Below, piece by piece: positions 11,950 to 21,451 of a DNA stretch of 64,000 nucleotides. The stretch spans positions 33,914,365 through 33,978,364 of the forward strand of contig OY987304.1 in assembly GCA_963920635.1 (NCBI GenBank), in the 5' to 3' direction. This DNA is from Pseudeuparius sepicola. Its lineage: Eukaryota; Arthropoda; Insecta; Coleoptera; Anthribidae. The first letter of the stretch is position 1. Each line of letters opens with the position of its first letter. A model generated the notes under the pieces. It saw only the letters and a list, made by a program, of their open reading frames with translations. It had not been told where the DNA came from and did no database searches. A program made the translations under genes and the position numbers.

Positions 11950-13763
11950 CGGCGGTGGTAAACTGGGCACGAAGATGCCTTCTATACCTGCATATGCAAA
12001 AGGTTCCCTTAATTGCACAGGTAAATTGGGCGCCAGCCTCCCTCTAGGTAGAAAAAAAGGATATTATTAATGCGCACAAAAATAAAGCATTAATAAAATT
12101 ATTGATAAAATTTCCAATAAAACTTTCCGAAACTCCAAGTATCTACCCGAGATAGTTTCTTGCTATCCTTCGTAGTGAAAAGTTGTTGGTTCTTAGTCAA
12201 AATGTCGGCTTTGCTCATAAAAAGTGAACGTGGAAAAGATTTGCTTGTAATCGAGAATTTTACATTTTCGAAAGATCGAAATTTAAAATCTGGTGAAGTT
12301 CATGGAGGTGTAGCCAAAAAAGTTAAACTGTAAAGCTAAAGTTTACACCGTTGGACCTGAAAATGTATTATCAAGGAACGAAGGGGTACACAGTCATGAG
12401 GCCGAAGAACAAAAATTAAATAGGAAAGCTCTTTCAAATTCGTGTAAAAGGAAAGCTAAAGAAGATATATCCGAGAGGCCTTCCAAAATTATTTGTAAGG
12501 CATTAGAATCCCACTTGCCACCATCCCTTACAACGACTGATGTAAGTTACATCAGGAAGAATATTGATAATTGCCGCCGAAAAATACTGCCGGGTCCGCT
12601 GCCCAAAAGAATGGAAGAGTTGCATGAGGCTGTTGGTAAATATCGTGAAAAGCTGCTAACAACTAAAGGTGAAGATTTCTTGTTCATAAATGATATAGAA
12701 CATAACATTATTGTGTTTACATGTGAAACAAACATTACTGTTTGAACCAAAATTGATATATTGTATATGGACGGCACATTTTCCTTTAGTATTAAGTTTT
12801 TTTCTCAGTTTTTCACAATCCATGGATTACATAATGGCCACTATATTCCTTTAGTGTTTTGTCTGCTACCAAGCAAAACTGTTGAAGCTTACAAAAAATG
12901 TTTTTATTTGTTAAAACATAAAATTTTTGAAAAATATGGCCTTTTCCTACATCCAAGTAAAGTTTTTGTAGATTTCGAAAAATCTATCCATACGGCATTA
13001 ATATGTATTTGGCCTAGTGTTCAAATTAACGGCTGCCGATTCCACTTACATCAGTCATGGTATCGAAAAATTTAGTCAACTGGATTAAGTTCAGAATACT
13101 TATAAAGCAAAAACTGAAATCGCCAGCTGGCTAAAGAACACTTTTGGATTGGCTTATTTAAACCCAAATGAAGTAGAAGACTGTTTTATTTTCGACTTGA
13201 TGTCATACAAACCACAAAATGAACTTCTTGATAAATATTGCGATTATTTGCTAGAGACATATATAGGGGAACATGCTTTATTCCCTCCTTATGTCTGTTC
13301 AGAGGGAACTGCTTCGATTACAAGAACGACCAATTGTTGTGAGTCATTCCATGCAAAATTCAATTCTTCATTTTACTCCACCCATCCATCTATTTATGTA
13401 TTTCTTGATAAATTAAAAGAATGCCAAATTGACACATATGTTAAAATACAAAGTTTACATATACCCATGAAACTTAAAGACAAAACTTTTAAAGCTAAAT
13501 TCGAATAACTTAAAAAGCTTGAAAATAGATATAAATTAGGAGAAATAAGTAGAATAGATTATATAAAATGCACTTCGTATTTGTCTATAGTATAGTTTAT
13601 ACCTAAAAATTAAGTAAATATGTTATCAAAAATCATTTAGTTCTTTTTTCCACGGTGTGCTTCGCGCCCAGTTTACCTATAGGCTTTAAGCTGACCCAAA
13701 TTCTCTGGTTTACCTATTGAATAAATTTCCATTTATGACTTTGCACCCAGTTTACCTCTGACC
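11950..13763 (+). mobile_element. MULE (Mutator-like) DNA transposon with 8-bp TSD
   Basis: An exact 8-bp direct repeat, GTATGTGC, flanks the element at 11942-11949 and 13764-13771. The ends are inverted repeats sharing GGTAAACTGGG, each seven bases inside its terminus (CGGCGGT at the left, mirror of GGTCAGA at the right). A second inverted pair lies further in ('aggtaaattgggcgc' near 12020 against 'gcgcccagtttacct' near 13666). The interior holds a decayed FLYWCH/MULE transposase gene on the plus strand. The FLYWCH-plus-transposase layout is that of Phantom-type MULEs. Confidence 0.85.
12202..13508 (+). pseudogene. MULE transposase with FLYWCH-type zinc finger, frameshifted
   Basis: The frame opens at ATG 12202 and reads RGKDLLVIENFTFSKDRNLK; after a frameshift near 12310-12340 it continues CKAKVYTVG and EGVHSH, a FLYWCH-type zinc finger (Phe, Cys, His-x-His spacing). 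The next part at about 12515-12745 includes ISERPSK then NIDNCRRKILPGPLPK. The catalytic region is in two more frames: MDGTFSFS at 12767 (first Asp), VFVDFEKS near 12968 (second Asp) followed by CRFHLHQ, and NCCESFHAKFN near 13333 (Glu). At least three breaks make it a pseudogene. The triad residues are still recognisable. Confidence 0.8.
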
Positions 13764-13771
13764 GTATGTGC

Positions 13772-15549
13772 TAGGCTTATTAGGTAAAATAATACCTTGG
13801 GTGAAGCGTAATTGATTCTTGCAAAAAGGTTTTTGTCTTTTTTAGGGGTCTTCCTTTAATAACAGTAGGCCCTGGAATAGGACTGTTTCAAAAAATTATA
13901 ATCCAAAATGTAGAGTTCTTCAAGTAGATACTATAGGTTGAACAAAAATTTTTTGAAAATCGGCCCATCTTTCGAAAAATACGGAATTCTCTCGACTCAA
14001 AATAAAACACTCTGTAGATAAATAGGCAGTAGATCGACATGTTTAATCGATTTAGCGTATGCACAAACAGGTGGAAAAAATAGCTTAATAAAATCTGAAA
14101 TTAAAAAATTACGAAGTCAACAATTTTTTTTTCAGAAGTGTATAAAATCGTTGTCTGACGTATTAATAAGACTTCTCACGGCTATAGCTTCATGTCCTGG
14201 AAAATAGATGGCGCCTATGGTCAACAATGTATTTTGTCTCCGGGAAGCGCATGGTGAGCCCGAAAAGTGTCAAACATGACAGCCGTGAGCAGTCTGTATT
14301 AATACGTCAGTCAACGATAAAATCCTTACTAACGGCTCTTTCCTAGTCAGCTGGTAAACTCGCTCATCCCGGCTGATGCGCAGTTGCCAGTTGCACAATA
14401 TATCGTATATTTAGGTACTTATTTTTTTGTGCTTTTTACACAAACCTCAAAAAATGTAGAAATATTAAAAATCCTAAAAGATCGATATTTTTTTGTAGTT
14501 TTTAAATTTTTAGGGAAACATTTTTCTGCTGTGACGACAAAAAATCATGGTAGAAGTTAAAATCCATTTTGAATAGCTTTGTGATTTTCCAATGTCAATC
14601 CAATCCCTTTCTTCTTTACTAAATATCAATATAATGATGCGTTGAGCATCAATTTAAACTGCGCACAAACTGTACAAACACAACAAAACGACATATCTGT
14701 CACCATGCAATGTTTAGAGGAATTGTTCAAAAATTCCGCACCCTCCAAACTTCGTCTGTCTCACCTAAAACCCTAATTTTAATGTCATCCAGTAAATTAT
14801 AAAGGGGCAAAGACGTCACCACGTCGACCCTATTTTGAGCATTGTCAAAAAGCAAAGCAAAGCAGTAACTTGATACAAACACAGACACTGTTCTGGAGAG
14901 TCAGAACTTAGCATCCCCTAGCGTGTATAAGAATTCTGTTATAGTATAGTAATAAGCTCACTGTGGCGTATAATAAAACTGAGAATCAATGATAAGATAT
15001 TTCCATAAGATTGGACCAGTAGCAATTTTCTCGTGTGGCAAGCTGATTCGCCGGGGTCATTCGACCGAACAACTGCGACCGTGGCAAAAAATTTGTCTAG
15101 TTATATTTGGTCTGGGGGTTATCACTGATGCTTCTGTAAACTGACACAAAGCGCGGACGACTGAAAATATTTGAAGCTGGAAAATAGTGCCAACGAAAAT
15201 GTATATTCGGTGATAATGCTGTAAGTCTGCTGCCGTTTTATCTAAAGTTATACAAATATATTATTAAATAAATACAAGAAAAAGTGATAATGGGCAGAAG
15301 CACTCAAAGTTAGAAAACTAGTAGAAAAGAAAAAAACTAGTAACCGCATACATGTGTTTCATGCTATTTGGCAATCAGGTGTAACCTCAACAAATCAAAA
15401 GGATAGGCATGATTTGGGAAGCAACAAATGAAGTCCAGGCAGGAGCCAACAGCACATTTGCAGCTTCAGTCAGCACATCCCCAATTCGGGGCTTGTACTA
15501 ACATCGCCACGGAGGCTGCTAAAGCGACCTGCGTGGAAATCTTATGTAA
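13772..15549. other. Intergenic repeats, no gene
   Basis: The segment 14165-14335 ('cttctcacggctatagct', then 'tgtattttgtctcc') recurs in diverged form at 40508-40620, and its two ends ('tctgacgtattaataagac' at 14154 against 'tattaatacgtcag' at 14298) are inverted to each other, so it is probably a short TIR element. A motif like the end of a Tc1/mariner MITE ('aaaacactctgta') is at 14004. The remainder is AT-rich with nothing recognised. Confidence 0.5.
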
Positions 15550-16015
15550 AAATATGTTAGCCATGGTGGCTATAACTCTGCCGAATTTGTGGCTACTTCT
15601 GGTGTACCGCAGGGCTCAGTACTGGGTCCACTGCTCTTCTCTGTATATATAAATGACATCGCTGATAACGTCGAAGCGAAAGTGCTACTCTATGCGGATG
15701 ACCTTAAAATATATCTCTATATCAGGGACATGGTTGATTGCTTTCGGGTCCAAACAGATATAGACCGTGTTGCTGAGTGGTGCCATAGCCATGGCCTTGA
15801 CTTGAATCCCAACAAGTGTAACGTAATGTCGTATTCATTGCGTGACTCGGTAACCACCTACAACTACAGTGTAGGTGAACATATATTGAAGAGGCCTCTG
15901 ACTTTTTGTGATCTCGGAGTTACGTTCGACAGGAGACTATCATTTAAGCAGCATATTGATGAGCTCATAGCAAATTGATTTAAGACATATGGATTTATTG
16001 TACGAACTACCTCTG
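15550..16015 (+). pseudogene. LINE reverse transcriptase fragment
   Basis: An open frame from 15550 to 15978 carries the RT fingers/palm core of a jockey-supergroup LINE: ATSGVPQGSVLGPLLFSVYI, then LLYADDLKIYL with the catalytic YADD, then HGLDLNPNKCNVM and TFCDLGVTFDRRLSFKQHID. It stops at TGA 15979, but related sequence (TYGFIVR) continues to about 16015. An in-frame stop at 15547 marks the loss of upstream RT and endonuclease. It is a 5'- and 3'-truncated scrap, unrelated in detail and orientation to the LINE at 2727-6475. Confidence 0.85.
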
Positions 16016-16650
16016 GCATATGAAACGAACGTTTAATAAGCAGTTTCCGAACAGTTTTTATCGGTATGGCGAATTTTATTTGACCTTTGTAACTTTAAAA
16101 CACAACATCTGTTGACACATCGCTTGAAATGTCAGAAAAGTTCCATAGCCTACTTGAAAACATTCAACAATTACTGTGTTGAATAATAAAGTCTATAAAA
16201 ACATGTTACGATATAAAACAGTGTATCTTCTTTAATAACAGAGATAATGAAGTAAACCAAAAAAGAAAATGTTGAAGAAAGATGGACCTACCGTCTAATG
16301 TCAACTGCTGTATGTTTCGGTTGCCAGTATAATCCACAGGGTGATACGAATTTTCGGAAAAAAACATAACATTTTTGTTACACCCGGTATAAATCGAAAA
16401 TGAACTTTTTATCATAAACAGCGAAAACTATGACATTGTCAAGGAACCAACATACAATGCAAAAAAAAATCATTCAAATCGGATCATAAATTCAGAAAAA
16501 AATAGCATCAAATAAGTGGCACATTTATGATGTTGCGTTAATTTTGTCCAGGAGTTTATATATTTTTTCTTATTACCCACATCTTGTAGTCTTATTTTGC
16601 ATATTATAAGTAATATTCTTACTCTGTAATTGGCTTTTGCTGTTGAGTAA
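16016..16650. other. Unassigned sequence left of the gypsy element
   Basis: No gene is seen. 'tacacccggtataaat' near 16379 looks like a diverged ACCCTGTATA MITE end. The gypsy target duplication TGTA lies at 16651-16654. Confidence 0.5.
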
Positions 16651-16654
16651 TGTA

Positions 16655-16685
16655 TGTTACGGGCGACGTGAAGACGAAGACTTTT
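16655..16685 (-). repeat. 3' LTR remnant (31 bp)
   Basis: TGTTACGGGCGACGTGAAGA and the next 11 bases are identical to the first 31 bases of the right-hand LTR (22902-22932). Beyond 16685 the two sequences part, and env coding sequence begins at once. The TATA box and AATAAA of the complete LTR are missing. The outer end is intact and abuts the TSD, so the loss is internal. Confidence 0.9.
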
Positions 16686-17008
16686 CAAAAAAAAAGTTGA
16701 TTTAGTAAAGTGAGATGTGACTTAACTTCGCTTAGAAAGGCGGCCATTCGTACGTCTTTTGGTTGAATTATAAATTGCATATTTTCTAAAATTTTATTAT
16801 TATTTTCGAATGTTGTTTTTAGAGATGAAATGTCTTTATATACCAATAAACTCCACTTGTCATTAGAAATTTTGAGTCCGGATTGCTCTTGATAGAACAC
16901 GCCTATGGTGTTATTAATTGGTCGCAGTGTATATTGTGCCATAGCGGTAGCGAACAAAGAAAATCTGTAACGAAGTTTCAGAATTAGGAACTTGGTTCGA
17001 TATAACAA
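16685..17008 (-). pseudogene. env-like gene start, truncated
   Basis: The 107-residue frame overlaps the 3' end of the integrase-macrodomain frame by 25 bp, a usual place for an errantivirus-type env, which is normally expressed by splicing. A basic N-terminus is followed by a hydrophobic stretch (RFSLFATAMAQYT) that could be a signal peptide, then GVFYQEQSG and NDKWSLLVYKDIS, resembling the start of insect retroelement F-protein-like envelopes. The frame ends in an A/T run exactly where the 3' LTR remnant starts, so the fusion and membrane-anchor regions are absent. It has no function as it stands. The env assignment is by position and weak similarity. Confidence 0.6.
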
Positions 17009-18927
17009 ATTATTTTAATATCAGTATTTTTGAAAATATATTTGATCATAGGGAGAACTGTGTCCCAATCTAATTTGTCTAATCCACAAGCTAACTTGGG
17101 TATAGCTATAATTTTATCTTTTTCATCAGTGCTCTCGAGACAATTTGTTCGTAATTCCTTTAAGCAATTAAATAAATTAGCATAAGTTGGTTTATAATAG
17201 AAAAATTCTTTAGTTATTAAATAATAAATATTTCTTGTCGGAAGTTGAAGTACTGCTATTTCACCAATTGACTTATTTTGATTTTTTAGTTCATCTACGT
17301 GTCCAAATTTATTCTTAAATTCTTTTGCAATTCCTGCATTCATTTCTAAATCTTTAGATACACAGTGAGCTAATGAAATATTTTCAGGGGCATCAAATAA
17401 GTTGCCCAGTTCAATGGAAACGTTATTATTTTCAATAGGGATTTTTCGATCTAGAGTATAAAAGAATTCTTTAACCGTTAGTTCTTCTTCCTGTAATTCG
17501 TGACATTTCTTTAGCATATCAAAATTCATTTTTGTAGTTTGGTTAGTAATTGGGTTATGTAGCAAAGCTGAATTCGTATAAATTTCTTTAATTTTATAGG
17601 GTCCATTAAATTTGTTAGCTAGTTTATTTTTTATTTGGGACTCCTTGACATAAACCTTTTCTCCTACGCGAAATTGTCGCTGCTCCGAAACGTGTGTATC
17701 AAATCGCTGTTTCGCCTTTTGTTTGCGCATATCCGTACGCTTTCTTGCCACTTCATAATAATGCTTTATTTTATTGTTTAAATCGCGAACGTACTTAGAG
17801 ATTAATTCTTGCTGATTATACAAAACTTCTGGAGGTCGAGACGAGGTGTGACCGAATAGCAATTCGTAAGGAGTAAAGCCGTGTGTTTTATTTATAGAAT
17901 TGTTATATGCTATACAAGCGTAAGGGAGCATTTGAAATGGGTGTTCGTTAGGATTTTCTGTACTACATGCGCGTATCATTTCAGTTAAGGTGGCATGAAA
18001 TCTTTCTAAGGAGCCATTTGATTGCGGATGACTAACACTAGAGAAAGTTAATTTTATATTGTATAATTTACAAAGATCTTTCATTAATTGATTATTAAAT
18101 TCTTTACCTACATCGCAATGGATTCTTAAAGGAGTTCCAAAATGTTGAAAATAGAGTAAAAGAGCGTCTACTACAGATCTCGCTGTTTTATTAGGAAGTG
18201 CATAAGCTTGGGTAAATTTTGTTAGTTCGTCTCTTATGGTAAGGATATTATTTTTTACTGGGATTTCTAGGATGTCGATATTTATTCTTTCGAAAGGAGT
18301 TTTAGGAGTTTCGGTAATAACTAAGGGACTGTCCAAGTTTTGTCTACAAATTTTTGTCTTTTGGCAGATTTCGCACTGTCGAATAAAGGTTTCAACGTCT
18401 TTAGTTAGTCCTGTCCAATTATATTTTTGTTTAATACGTCTAATTGTTTCGTTTATTCCTCGATGTAAGTTTGTCTTGCCTGAATGAAATTGATCTATTA
18501 TTATAGGTATTTGGTCTTCGTCTGGTATAGTCACAATGTTCTGACAAATTGTTAGTTGGAAATTTTTATCTGAGAACAAAAAATTAAACATTTCTAAAAT
18601 TGGAAAATCTGGATTGTTTTCAATGTAATAAGTTTTATTTTCTTCGAATATATCTTTACTGTAATAAAGAGATATGAAGAGTACTTGTATTGCGGTTTCA
18701 AAATTAAAAGGAACAGGAATTATATAATATTTTCTTTTAGCTACGGTTTGACTGGAAAGAACATTTGCTTTATTATAGTTAAAATCAGGATTTAGCTCAA
18801 GTAAATCATCAATAACTTTTTCGTGAAGGTCTGTTAATTTGTCTTGTTGAAAAATTAGTACAATGTCCTTGTGTGTTTTGTCTAAAAGTTGATTATTTGT
18901 ATATTGGATTTTAGAATAGTCGATCAT
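16984..18927 (-). CDS. Gypsy integrase fused to TARG1/OARD1-type macrodomain
   Basis: A 647-residue frame from ATG 18927; the same frame is open upstream to about 19059, so that Met need not be the real start. Residues 148-188 are the HHCC zinc domain (H148, H155, C185, C188). The catalytic core has D218 (INIDIL), D272 (CDVGKEF) and E308 (GSLERF), an exact D,D35E spacing. A GPY/F-like motif, FNGPYKIKEI, lies at 440-449. After about 55 linker residues comes a macrodomain at about 505-645: GNLFDAPENISLAHCVSKD, then NAGIAKEFKNKFG, IYYLITKE with K573, KPTYANL, and ACGLDKLDW with D617. K573 and D617 correspond to the catalytic Lys/Asp pair of TARG1, which removes ADP-ribose from Glu/Asp. The domain order is seen; function in the element is inferred. 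A frame break separates this from the RT frame. Confidence 0.92.
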   Translation of the reverse strand: MIDYSKIQYTNNQLLDKTHKDIVLIFQQDKLTDLHEKVIDDLLELNPDFNYNKANVLSSQTVAKRKYYIIPVPFNFETAIQVLFISLYYSKDIFEENKTYYIENNPDFPILEMFNFLFSDKNFQLTICQNIVTIPDEDQIPIIIDQFHSGKTNLHRGINETIRRIKQKYNWTGLTKDVETFIRQCEICQKTKICRQNLDSPLVITETPKTPFERINIDILEIPVKNNILTIRDELTKFTQAYALPNKTARSVVDALLLYFQHFGTPLRIHCDVGKEFNNQLMKDLCKLYNIKLTFSSVSHPQSNGSLERFHATLTEMIRACSTENPNEHPFQMLPYACIAYNNSINKTHGFTPYELLFGHTSSRPPEVLYNQQELISKYVRDLNNKIKHYYEVARKRTDMRKQKAKQRFDTHVSEQRQFRVGEKVYVKESQIKNKLANKFNGPYKIKEIYTNSALLHNPITNQTTKMNFDMLKKCHELQEEELTVKEFFYTLDRKIPIENNNVSIELGNLFDAPENISLAHCVSKDLEMNAGIAKEFKNKFGHVDELKNQNKSIGEIAVLQLPTRNIYYLITKEFFYYKPTYANLFNCLKELRTNCLESTDEKDKIIAIPKLACGLDKLDWDTVLPMIKYIFKNTDIKIICYIEPSS

Positions 18928-19033
18928 TGAAGTCGTCTTGTATAGATCAAAAAATCTGTCAAATTCATTACAGATTATAGCAATTTCGTCAGTCTCATTA
19001 TTGTCAATAGGCGGGTCAATGTCTTGAGGATTA

Positions 19034-21451
19034 TCATGGGAAGTACCTAGATGGTTCGTCTAGGGAAGTATGAAAGGAAACAGCTTCTTTTATATGATTG
19101 ATTTTGATTCGAGATAAAGCGTCGGCATTTCGATTAATTTTTCCAGGTTTATAAATTATTTGATAATTATATTCTTCTAATTTAAGTCGCCAACGTGCTA
19201 AACGACTACCGGGATCTTTTATTGAGAAAAGCCAGGTTAAAGGTCTATGATCTGTAACCAATAAGAATTTTCGTCCGAAAAGATAAGGTCTATAGTTTTT
19301 TACGGCAGCAATTATTGCCAATAGTTCTTTCTCTATAACGCTATATTTCATTTCTGCTGGACTTAAGGTTCTTGAAAAGTATGCTATGGGAAGATCATTT
19401 CCAACAGGTCCTTGCGAAAGTACCGCGCCTACAGCAAAAGCGCTTGCATCTGTAGTTAAAACAAATTCTTTTTCGAAATTAGGATATATTAGAATTGGTG
19501 AAGTTATTAATGCATTTTTAAGTTGTTCGAAAGATTCACGACAATCTTTATCAAAAATAAATGGTACGTCTTTTCTTAAAAGTCGAGTTAAAGGCTTTGT
19601 CATTTTTGCGAAGTTTGGAATAAACTTCCTGTAGTAACCAGTAAGACCCAAAAATTGTTTAATTTGTTTAGTATTGGCAGGTTGAGGAAAATCGATAACA
19701 GCTTGTACTTTTTGTGGATTTGGTTTGACCCCTTCAGGTGTAATAACATGTCCTAAATAAATTACTTCTTTTCGTAAGAATTCACACTTATCTGGCTGTA
19801 TTTTTAGATTTGAATTTCTTAATCTTTGAAAAACTTCAGTAATACGAGAAATATGTTCATTAATTGTGGAAGAATAAATAATAATGTCGTCCATGTAAAC
19901 TAAGCACTTTTCGTTTTGTATCCCCATTAGTATATTATCCATAACCCTCTGAAAGGTTGAGGGCGCATTACGAAGGCCAAAGGGCATACGTAAATATTCG
20001 AAATGTCCATTTTCAACGGAAAAAGCAGTTTTCGAAATGTCTTCTGGATTCATTTCAATTTGTTGAAAACCAGAAGCCAAATCTAAAGTAGTAAAATAAT
20101 GGCAATTACCCAACTGATCTAATATATCTGAAATATTAGGCAGTGGATACCTGTCATTAACTGTTAATTCATTTAATTTCCGATAATCAATTACGATTCT
20201 CCATTTTTGTTTGCCTGAAGCATCTAATTTTTTTGGAACGACCCATACTGGGGACGACCATGGTGAAACAGAAGGTCTAATTGTTCCTTGAGAAAGCATT
20301 TTATTAATTTGTGTTTTTACTTCTTCCTTGTGAACTTGTGGATATCGATAAGATTTAGTAAAAATTGGCTTAGCGTCGCCTGTATCGATAGTATGTTTTA
20401 TTTCATTAGTAAAACTTAAAAAATCTCCGTCAAAGTAAAATATATCTTCAAAATTCAAGCATAAATTAGTAATTAATTCTTTTTCTTCTTCGTTTAAATG
20501 TTCTAGCCTTAATGATTCTTTTATTTCTTCTACTCTGCTTTTCGTTTTATTAAAATTACAAATAATATTAGTACTAGCGTTCGTTTCTTTAATGTAAGGC
20601 TCAAATTCAAATTCTTCGAAACAAATATCCTTTGTTATGGCATTAGCGTTTAATATCGTCGTATAAAAATTACCGTCTTCGTTTATTTTTACTATAGCAT
20701 TTGGCACGTATACCTTTTCTACTCGTTGTGCGCATAAAATCATTTCTTTATTCGTATATTTATTCGTATGAAACTTGCATATTTTTTCGCAACGCGGTTC
20801 TATCGTAACCTGATTTATATTATAACTCGTATTTTCGCTTTCAAAATTATTTATATTTTCCGTGTAATCATTATTATTATTATTATTTCGTTCATAAGCG
20901 TTTATATGAAGGCTATCGTATCTTTCGTCAACATTAACTTGTCTTTTATAAACAACTCGATTATTATTATCATTATTATTCGTTAACTCGTTTAATTCAT
21001 CTCCGTCTTTAAATAATTCGTGTACCTTATAGTACGTAATTAATTGTTTATTCCTAAAATCTACTATTGCACCGTACCTTTCTAGAAAGTCAGCGCCTAA
21101 AATTCCGTCGAATCCTATATCTAGATCGCAAATATAAACTTTATGGGGAGAAAGAGGACCCGTAAAAGAAACAAATACCGCTTCAGTAATAGGAATTGAT
21201 TGGCCAGAAATACCTTTAATTTGAAAATTTTCTGGACATCGATTTAAAAATTGCTGAACCGTCTCTGGTTTGAAAATTGAAATACCAGCTCCTGTGTCAA
21301 TTAAAATTTTGTACTTATCGGTATTATCTTTAATATAATATAGATTGCTATTGTCAACGGTATTTATGCAAACGTTTGGTCCGTATTGGTCATACCAAGA
21401 TTCTTGAAGTTGGGAATAGGATTCTGGTCCGAGGCTGTTAATTGAAAATTT
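19034..21451 (-). CDS. Gypsy protease, reverse transcriptase and RNase H
   Basis: The frame is open from the gag overlap to stop at 19034 and is one base back (-1) from gag, so expression by ribosomal frameshift is expected; the ATG at 20743 is internal. The aspartic protease shows ILIDTGAGISIF near 21300-21265 and GILGADFLERYG near 21095. Numbering from Met 20743: RT has VDP-loop-type contacts around 160-200, catalytic D221 (TTLDLASGF), MPFGLRNAPSTFQ at 253-265 and YMDD at 283-286. RNase H has D432 (TTDASAF), E471/E473 (EKELLA), D498 (VTDHR) and D541 (ADALSR). All catalytic residues are present. It ends at PSRYFP, 26 bp past the last point where the integrase frame is closed, so a single indel probably split pol. 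Confidence 0.95.
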   Translation of the reverse strand, partial: KFSINSLGPESYSQLQESWYDQYGPNVCINTVDNSNLYYIKDNTDKYKILIDTGAGISIFKPETVQQFLNRCPENFQIKGISGQSIPITEAVFVSFTGPLSPHKVYICDLDIGFDGILGADFLERYGAIVDFRNKQLITYYKVHELFKDGDELNELTNNNDNNNRVVYKRQVNVDERYDSLHINAYERNNNNNNDYTENINNFESENTSYNINQVTIEPRCEKICKFHTNKYTNKEMILCAQRVEKVYVPNAIVKINEDGNFYTTILNANAITKDICFEEFEFEPYIKETNASTNIICNFNKTKSRVEEIKESLRLEHLNEEEKELITNLCLNFEDIFYFDGDFLSFTNEIKHTIDTGDAKPIFTKSYRYPQVHKEEVKTQINKMLSQGTIRPSVSPWSSPVWVVPKKLDASGKQKWRIVIDYRKLNELTVNDRYPLPNISDILDQLGNCHYFTTLDLASGFQQIEMNPEDISKTAFSVENGHFEYLRMPFGLRNAPSTFQRVMDNILMGIQNEKCLVYMDDIIIYSSTINEHISRITEVFQRLRNSNLKIQPDKCEFLRKEVIYLGHVITPEGVKPNPQKVQAVIDFPQPANTKQIKQFLGLTGYYRKFIPNFAKMTKPLTRLLRKDVPFIFDKDCRESFEQLKNALITSPILIYPNFEKEFVLTTDASAFAVGAVLSQGPVGNDLPIAYFSRTLSPAEMKYSVIEKELLAIIAAVKNYRPYLFGRKFLLVTDHRPLTWLFSIKDPGSRLARWRLKLEEYNYQIIYKPGKINRNADALSRIKINHIKEAVSFHTSLDEPSRYFP

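Noticed and set aside
16984..17450. Macrodomain as a separate host OARD1 gene next to the element
   Set aside because: It shares one continuous frame with integrase, lies inside the LTR/TSD boundaries, and is followed by the env start; no splice sites or promoter separate it.
17500..17620. Integrase-linked chromodomain
   Set aside because: The segment after GPY/F is short and lacks the aromatic cage pattern; the recognisable extra domain is the macrodomain.
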